A stretch of DNA of 64,000 nucleotides from Odontesthes bonariensis (taxonomy: Eukaryota; Chordata; Actinopteri; Atheriniformes; Atherinopsidae). A program made the position numbers and the translations under genes. Numbering within the stretch: the first letter of the stretch is position 1; every line of letters begins with the position of its first letter. The stretch is from positions 9,043,339-9,107,338 of the forward strand of contig NC_134515.1 of assembly GCF_027942865.1 (NCBI RefSeq), written 5' to 3'. Positions 57,388-64,000 of this stretch are shown one piece after another. Below the pieces are notes generated by a model. That model saw only the letters and a program-made list of their open reading frames with translations, searched no databases and was not told where the DNA came from.

Positions 57388-59456
57388 TGTTTAAATTTGA
57401 TTTAAGAGCTTTATTTTAGTGAAAGGTTTGGTGAGCCTGTTTAAAAGAAAATCTGTGAAAGTTAAAATATTAAAACAATAGTTTTATATGACTAAAGTGC
57501 AGTTGTATTTGGGTTGAACATGCCTAAAGAAAATAAAACGTGTTTAATTGTAAGATCTGTGATGGCCTTGATTAGTACTCGTATCGCCTACTTGTACTCG
57601 GTTTAAAAAAAAAAAAAAAAAAGTGGTACCGGTGCATCCCGAGTGCTAATGTGGTCTCTAAAGTTATCAAACTTACGTAATAATAAGATTTATCCTAAAA
57701 AGCAGTAACTTCTATTCAAAAAGTGTCAGATTCTCCTTTTGTCTCATCAGTTTTGGGGCCCGGGTTCATCTGGATGGTGCAGAACATTATCACTTAACTG
57801 ATGTGGTGCGGACGCCTTTCAGCAACAAAAACCTTTGAGTTTGACTCGCCATGAATGCATTAAGTGAAACCGGTTTGCCTTCCATAGGAGCTTCGCACTT
57901 CTTCACAGCCCTTCAGAGTAAACTAAAGCTGTAGTTTCAGCTCTGGGAATCCTGGACTCATGAAAGACGTGAGGTCGATGGTGTCCTGATGTTTGGATGC
58001 AGAGCTGCCAACTAAAGGGCCGAAGAAGCGTGAGGCTCTGTGTTGGTGCAGACTTCATACAACCCTCGCAACGGTTTTATTTCTAGTTGTTCTATGTAAT
58101 CAGGACGTAAGAGTTTGGCTGTAATTTAAAGGGAACTTAAAGCTACTGCAGCTCTAATGGAAACGTTAATATTTTTTAAGTTTAGCAGCAAATCGTCTGA
58201 AGGAGTTGGACTGAAACCCAGAATTCTTCATTCTTTGCTGCACCACAAACCAGTGAATCTGTGACTGTTACAGAGGAGCTGCTGACCGGGTCTTTGTGTG
58301 ATATTTCAAAAATACTCCCAGTGATGGAGGGAAAGGGCTGCCGGAGCCGGTCAGAAACACCTGCCGGGTCACACAAAGCTTCTCCTCAGCACAGTTTAAC
58401 CTCTGCAGCAGAAGTCTCTCCTCCGAGTATCAAATGCTCAGGAAAAGATTTATAGGAGCTGTTAGCAAAGTGAAACACCGTCCTGCACGTATATAACGCT
58501 GTCAAAGCACTCCGAGCGCAGAACTGTCTTACCAATGATCTATAGAGCCATCTTCACTTTAGCTGGCTTTGTTAAAAATCAAACTTCTCCAGCATCACAG
58601 TAAAATGTCTCATATTAATCATACTAGTCAGAGTAATTTACCAGAGTTTTTGGCCTTTCTGCGACCAGTGGATGGGATTTCTGTGAGGTTGTCAGCGCTT
58701 AGTGTCTTTTTTTGGTCTTTGTTAGAGGGTGTGCAGCCCCCTCACCACGAGGCTGAAGCTTCACCGACACACCGAGCCGTTGTTGTTGGCTCGTGTTTGC
58801 GTTCCTTTTCCTTAAAATACTGCAACGCAGAAAAGAGACTCTGCAAGGATCGGCAGATCTATGACATCAGTAAAACTGCATGTGACCACAGTGACCAAAC
58901 GTGTTTACAATCTATGACTCGGTTTAGTTTCACAGGAGCAGACGAGCCGCAGTCGTAGCTGTGAAGCGTAGTTACATTTCTGAGGTGCGTGAGGACACTG
59001 CAGACCTCTGAGAACTGTTGAGATGATTTAAGCTGCTAAATCAAGCCTCATTTTCTACTGTTTTCTGCATATGGTACAGCCCATGTGTTGTGTGGGTGAA
59101 GGATTAGACGTAAGTAACAGCTTGTAACACCTGTTACATGACCCATAGTGTTTAATAGATTAGAAAAATCATTGAAAAACTTCACTATCCCGGAACTCAT
59201 CTGACACATCTGTGGTGTGTCAGATGAGATGTGTCAGAATTAGCATGTTAAGGGTCTGAAAAGACTAAAAGCTAACAAACATAACTCTAAGGGCTTGTTT
59301 TATGACATCCTGGAGCAGGGAACCCACCGTCTCCTTTTAAGGCAACAGCTATGAATGTTTAAAACTCAAATTTCCACATTTGTTTGGTTTGTTTTTGGGT
59401 GGGAGGGTTTCCTGAACATCTCTAACATATATCCAGGTAGGCAGAAACCACACTAT
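55711..59456. other. Intergenic, no gene recognised
   Basis: Holds a TG microsatellite (56700-56724), an ATT microsatellite (57358-57387) and a perfect 13-bp hairpin near 59197-59229. No supported coding region. Confidence 0.45.
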
Positions 59457-60075
59457 GGCTGTGTTCGAAACTGCATACTTCTCCTACTACTCCTACTAAC
59501 TTTTTGAGTTGGTATGCCAGTTTGAGTAAGAAGTTCCCGGATGCATACTAGATTCGCTGAAATGTTGGGTATGCATCATGAGGTTACTACTCATACTCAA
59601 ACTACCCAAGATGCCACGTAACGTGACGTCGCCGATCGTCATTTCCTGTCAAATCGGCAGTTTCAAGCTAGCTACAACGAGGGTAGGTTCACTTCCTGTT
59701 TTCAAAACAAAAGCACCAATTGTACCGTAATGGCTTTCTCTATGATAAAAGGCAACGGATATTTTATTTTTGTGAAAATAACCGGAAGTGCGTTGCTCAC
59801 TGCGGCTAGCTTTAGTAGCGCCGAATTCGTGGGAACAAAATTGTAAATAGCCGGTATTTTGTCAGATTTTCAACACGTTGGGGATCTAAACGACTACTTT
59901 CTCACCAGAAAATGTTTCAAACGTTGCTAAAGTTTACAGAGTTTAGAGCTTAAGCGAAATCGGCTTCAGGCCGGCTGATTCCGGCTCGGGCAGGAGCAAA
60001 ATGCATTGTGGGTAAACACTCTGCATACTGTCTGATCGATGAGTATGCGTGCGGTATGTGGTTTCGAACACAGCC
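59457..60075. mobile_element. MITE, copy B of the family at 11617
   Basis: Begins GGCTGTGTTCGAAACTGCAT and ends TGTGGTTTCGAACACAGCC. It is collinear with copy A, with about 30 extra bases near the left end (TTTTTGAGTTGGTATGCCAG...) and about 10 near the right. Confidence 0.85.
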
Positions 60076-60327
60076 TTCGAGTTTTGTAGCTGCGCTGGAA
60101 CCAAGAACCAAGTTGTAGTCTTAAAATAATTAAAAGAGAGATAAACGGTGCGTTGATTTCTAGTTAAAAATCTATTGATTTCTGTAACGTTTAGCTCTCA
60201 TGTGGCTGGAATGAAGTTGGAGTTGGTGTACTGTCAGAATAAACAGTCATGTGACAGGAAGCTGATCCGTCTGGACGCTTCAGTGCAGCTCGTTACTCTG
60301 CATTCACTCCACGGGCACGAGTCATCG

Positions 60328-60359
60328 CCGCGCTGCAGCGGCTGACAGCTGCAGCGCGG
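60328..60359. repeat. GC-rich hairpin
   Basis: CCGCGCTGCAG and CTGCAGCGCGG form an 11-bp perfect stem around a 10-nt loop. It lies downstream of the klhdc8b-like gene. Confidence 0.6.
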
Positions 60360-60680
60360 TGATGGATCGCTGTGGTGCACAGATGGCGAGTTACTGCTGA
60401 CATGTTGGACCACAGTGACTGTGGTGTGAATGCATGTTAAGGACCACTGCTGTAGACGCTGTGGTTAATGGCTGCTCAGGGTTTGACGTACAACAATGCA
60501 ACAACAGCAACAACAACAAAAAGAAGACTGACAGACATTTATATTCCCAGAACACGGCTGTCTAAAACTCAGTGTTGTTTCTAAGATCATAGAAAAGTGT
60601 CCGAGCGTGCCGCTGCCGCAAAGAAGAGATTCAGATATGGCCCTATGTTCCTTTTTTAATATCCAGAAAAGTACCCTGCT

Positions 60681-60686
60681 TTTATT
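60681..60686 (-). terminator. Candidate polyadenylation signal of the klhdc8b-like gene
   Basis: AATAAA on the minus strand about 350 nt beyond the stop at 61035. Sequence-only call. Confidence 0.35.
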
Positions 60687-61034
60687 CAGAAAAATGCTCA
60701 ACAGTTCGAAGGCGTGTTGTTTCACTTTCCTGTGATCTCCACAGAGTGTAAAAAGAAAAAGAAGCCGTCAGATTCCTCTCCACGTCAGTCACTGCAGTTC
60801 CCTTAAATGCCATTCATCTTGTGTTCATCCAACTTTGGTCACAAACTTTCTCTGCGACTCCCACCTAAAAGTGTTTGTTGAATGTCAGGAAACGGTGTTT
60901 TACATCCCAGCGACCCAGAAGAATCCACCACAGGGACATAGAGGTGAAAGTTTGATCCACAGATCCGATTCATGGGCATGTTTTAGAGTTTTTTGCTCCA
61001 TCATGAATGAAATATCAAGGCAGGTTTGCATGTA

Positions 61035-61231
61035 TCACACAGTTTCCTGGAAGCAGAGGACTTCCACGGCGTTACTGGGTCCCTGGGCAACGCCTCCAAT
61101 CACGTAGAGCATGCTGGTCGTCTGCAGGAGGGCGGAGGAGCAGCGTGCGGTGGGCATGGGCGTGGCGTACTCCCAGCGCCGCTTCACCGGGTTGTAGCTC
61201 TCCACCGAGCCCAGCGGTGACGGCTCGTTAC
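61035..61231 (-). CDS. klhdc8b: Terminal exon of a klhdc8b-like Kelch-repeat gene
   Basis: The last 64 codons plus TGA of a Kelch beta-propeller protein. The frame reads NEPSPLGSVESYNPVKRRWE, then MPTARCSSALLQ, MLYVIGGVAQGPSNAVEVLC and FQETV-stop. The pattern PLGSVES...RRRWE...MPTARC...VIGGVAQGPS.AVE.LC is what I know from the KLHDC8B C-terminus; KLHDC8A is the nearest alternative. The acceptor TTTTGCAG is followed by GT, so the split codon is glycine (phase 1), which agrees with the GN(Q/E)P junction of the family. Kelch landmarks (GG, then W) are present. No earlier exon is visible between here and the right edge, so the gene continues outside the window. The open frames on the opposite strand are shadows. 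Confidence 0.85.
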
Positions 61232-61279
61232 CTGCAAAATGAAGAGAAGCGCGTTAGGGGACAGAAGTTCAGTTGGAAA

Positions 61280-61577
61280 TAGGGATGCATCGGGCCGATA
61301 CTATTCTAATATACTCGTTAAAGTTAACCGATACCAATTTATTGCATAAAGACCGCGATCAGAGGGTGACTGGTCATTTTTGTTGTATTTCTTTAGATTG
61401 GCGACTAGGGGAGATGTCGAGCTAATCAGGAAGAGTGTGGTTAGGCTAGTGAGACCGAAAACTGTCTTCCAATTCATTGCTTTTTTTTGTGGTAGAAGCA
61501 TCGGTACTCGGTATCGGCAAGTACTCAGATCCAAGTATCGTATCGGTTTGAAAAAAAGTGATATCGCTTCATCCCTA
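61280..61577. mobile_element. hAT-type MITE inside the last klhdc8b intron
   Basis: Ends TAGGGATGCATCGGGCCGAT and the counterpart ATCGCTTCATCCCTA with 8-bp flanks GTTGGAAA and GTTTGAAA, one mismatch. It starts about 50 bp upstream of the terminal-exon acceptor. Related GGTGCATCCCGAG sequence near 57640 may be a fragment of a similar element. Confidence 0.75.
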
Positions 61578-62525
61578 GTTTGAAATGCAGAGAAAGGCCT
61601 CGGTCAGTGAGGCCAGATGTGCAGTTTAAAAGCATGTCCCCGTAAAGCTGAAGTAATCGTGTTGGTTTCTCCTGTTTTAACTCCAGAGAAAAACATGAAA
61701 TAGTCCCAAAAAAAACTCGCTCCAATCACCACCTGTAAAATGCGATTAGTCCTTCGTTTGAGGTTGGAGGACAGTTGTGTGACGCCACCCACAACACAAG
61801 TTGTCTTAAATACACACTTTGATAAGAAACTGCATCGGATGTCTGCTGAGTCCCATTCCAAATCCCGTTAAGACACAGGAACACAGGAAGTTTCTCTGGG
61901 CCGATAATTAACGTCTCCGGAGACGGAGCCTTACACAGCCCGACATCAGAAAAGCATACCCACAGAGTTATGTGGAAGGAGAACTTTTAGTGTGGATCAG
62001 GGGGAACATGGTGGATTTATTAATATTTTAAAAGGAGGATATGTGTTTGACATATAGAGCAGTGTAGCTCAGTGATTCCAACCTAAAGCGGTAAATTAAT
62101 GACGATCACAGGACATTAAGCAGGTTATTCAAGGCTCCCCGAGTCCTGAACTTGGACACATTGTGGTTTTGAAGTAGAGCTTTTAAAATATTTAAAATGG
62201 GCCCGAGGGTTTTGCACCTGTTACTGTTGGAATTTGGGATTTTTCAGGTGAGGAAAACCTGTTAGATATGGAGGGTGCGTCGCGTCGGATAAACCGATAA
62301 ACCTCGAGGCGTATTTCCAGGCTGATGCACTTTCTCCATAAATGGAGCCAAAGTCGAAGTGTTTGCAGTCTTATTCAGTGAATTCTTTATTCTGGTGAGG
62401 GATCTGACTTGAATGTCAGCCAGTGTTCAGCTGCTTGTGAGGGAAGGAGCTGTGTGAAGCTGTGCGTCAACTGTTGGTAGCATCATTATTGCAAAGAAGT
62501 GTCCAATCGGACACACGTCACCGGC
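61578..62525. other. Presumed klhdc8b intron, nothing else recognised
   Basis: No Kelch-type exon seen on the minus strand and no repeat boundary. Confidence 0.4.
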
Positions 62526-62529
62526 AGTA

Positions 62530-62705
62530 TGCACTGAAAGCTAACGCGCACCGAAAGCTAACGTGCACCGAAAGCTAACGTGCACCGAAAGCTAACGTGC
62601 ACCGAAAGCTAACGCGCACCGAAAGCTAACGCGCACCGAAAGCTAACGCGCACCGGAAAGCTAACAGGCACCGAAAGCTAACGCGCACGGAAAGCTAACG
62701 CGCAC
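62530..62705. repeat. 17-bp tandem repeat, about 10 units
   Basis: Units of GCACCGAAAGCTAACGY run head to tail. CpG and TpG variants alternate (CGCGCACC against CGTGCACC), and one unit has an inserted G. Confidence 0.9.
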
Positions 62706-64000
62706 AGCAATTTTCATGGATCCCCATGTGTTAACTCCTCCTTGGGGATAAATACGGTTCAACTGCTGTGTAGGAAAGACTTTTAACGATGTAATGTGTA
62801 AATAAAGTTTCCTAAATAAAAACCATAAGAAGTTTTTTATAGTCCCGTTTAAAACTAAATTTTTGTCTCAAGTTAAACTGAAATTTGAATTTTCTCCTTT
62901 TTGTGTCGGGGAACATCAACGACAATAACCAGAAAACTATTTTTGGATGCGTTTCTGTCAGCGTTTCCCGCGGCAGCGGCTGACTGACAGCGTTGCTTGG
63001 AGGTGTTATCAGCTGTCATGTTGCACTGCTGACCGGAGAACATCTTCCAACCTGGATCCCAGGAGATCTGCTACCAGATTTATATTTTAAAAACCTTCTC
63101 TTTGACTTTCAGTATTTCGGAGGCTCGGTCGTGCTTTTGAAAGAGCAATCTGTATATTTAGCCAAGTCACAATGCTTTATTTAAAGAAACACTTCTCTGC
63201 CTTTTCATAATCTGATATAAACTCGGGCATCATCAGCCCTGAGCATGCAGCTGCTTAGTGCTGATTGTAATCTATTCTTTTCTTTCATAAAAACATACTA
63301 GAAATGACTCAAAACGAGTTTATTTTGATCCTCCCTTCTGGGAGTTTAATTTACAGTGCAACTAAACACAAGATGGCCGACCCACTGATAATACAACAAT
63401 GTGTGTTGAACCACTTGCTGCAAACCATGTCCCAACTACCGGGGAGCTAGTTCCGCAATTTTGGGAATATATCTTAGAACATGCTTCACTGTAACTTCAA
63501 ACCAACTTAAAAAATATCTGTTGTGACAGAGTAGAAACAACATCTGTGGTCTCATTCCATCAGGATACAACCTTTAACTATAAAAGCCCAGCGGGAGCAG
63601 CAGTGGTCCTAAACCCCAAAGTGGAGTCTATAGATAAAACAGCCCTACCTATGATGTTTGGATAACTTACTGTACATCAGACGTCTTATACAAAAAGAAC
63701 AAGTTGTACTTTCTTGTTGTTTGTACTGTGTTTCAATGATTGTGCTACATTTTATTTTATGTACCAAAATCAATGTGGTCCAATGATTAATAAAAAAATC
63801 ATGTTTTTTTTTTTTATCTTTAAATTGTTAAAACTATAAAAATCATAAGATTTTCTGGATGTTTCGTGCAGCTGAATGGGAAAAGGTTGAGTTTCAGCTC
63901 TTAAATGGAACTTTTCCTGAAGGTGTCTGGATTTAACAACGAGCAACAGCACACATCCAGAGGGCTCATTTCAGCTTTAATTCCATCTGCAGCTCTCTGC
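62706..64000. other. Right-edge sequence, nothing recognised
   Basis: Presumed intron or flank of the klhdc8b-like gene. A/T-rich, with no exon-like frame or repeat end that I could support. Confidence 0.4.

Noticed and set aside
61007..61282. Plus-strand ORFs of 64-91 codons
   Set aside because: They are antisense shadows of the klhdc8b-like terminal exon.

Overview
The window looks like nuclear DNA of a ray-finned fish, probably a percomorph teleost. The evidence is split genes with GT-AG introns, many teleost-type DNA transposons (hAT, TTAA-flanked, PIF/Harbinger, Tigger/pogo), L2-like LINE pieces and abundant microsatellites. There are no bacterial-style operons. Nothing here was checked against a database; all homology calls come from reading the translations.

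Left part (about 2.3-24.1 kb, minus strand): one large gene fills this third. I assembled 19 exons whose splice sites and phases agree throughout. They give a predicted 1275-residue type I membrane protein with a signal peptide, eleven scavenger-receptor cysteine-rich (SRCR) units (one internally shortened), a transmembrane helix, and an acidic cytoplasmic tail with YEDI, YDDV and YDDI motifs. It resembles the leukocyte receptors CD5/CD6/WC1/CD163. Its introns carry several mobile elements: a TTAA-flanked foldback (3.3-4.0 kb), two MITEs (10.85-11.47 and 11.6-12.2 kb), a TTAA element that contains a hAT element that itself contains an 18S rRNA fragment (13.0-14.5 kb), a hAT MITE (16.2-17.1 kb) and a LINE remnant (20.7-21.3 kb).

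Middle part (24-61 kb): I find no convincing host protein gene. It holds a 3.56-kb array of about 237 exact 15-bp units (29.36-32.92 kb) capped by a decayed Harbinger copy. Further right are LINE fragments, TTAA-flanked elements (35.97-37.04 kb and a 920-bp near-perfect foldback at 47.04-47.96 kb), a Tigger/pogo MITE with helix-turn-helix coding remnants (41.1-41.8 kb), a hAT element with transposase remnants (42.3-43.4 kb), an internally deleted LINE (43.4-44.0 kb), other MITEs, a foldback at 55.0-55.7 kb, and a second copy (59.46-60.08 kb) of the MITE at 11.6 kb.

Right part (61-64 kb): the last coding exon of a Kelch-repeat gene, klhdc8b-like, lies on the minus strand at 61,035-61,231. The rest of that gene should lie beyond the right edge. 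A small hAT MITE sits just inside its last intron and a 17-bp tandem repeat lies at 62.5 kb.

The two genes share strand but show no sign of working together. The most unusual items are the 18S rRNA fragment carried inside a hAT element, the domain and intron architecture of the SRCR receptor, and the large, indel-free 15-bp array that is open on both strands.
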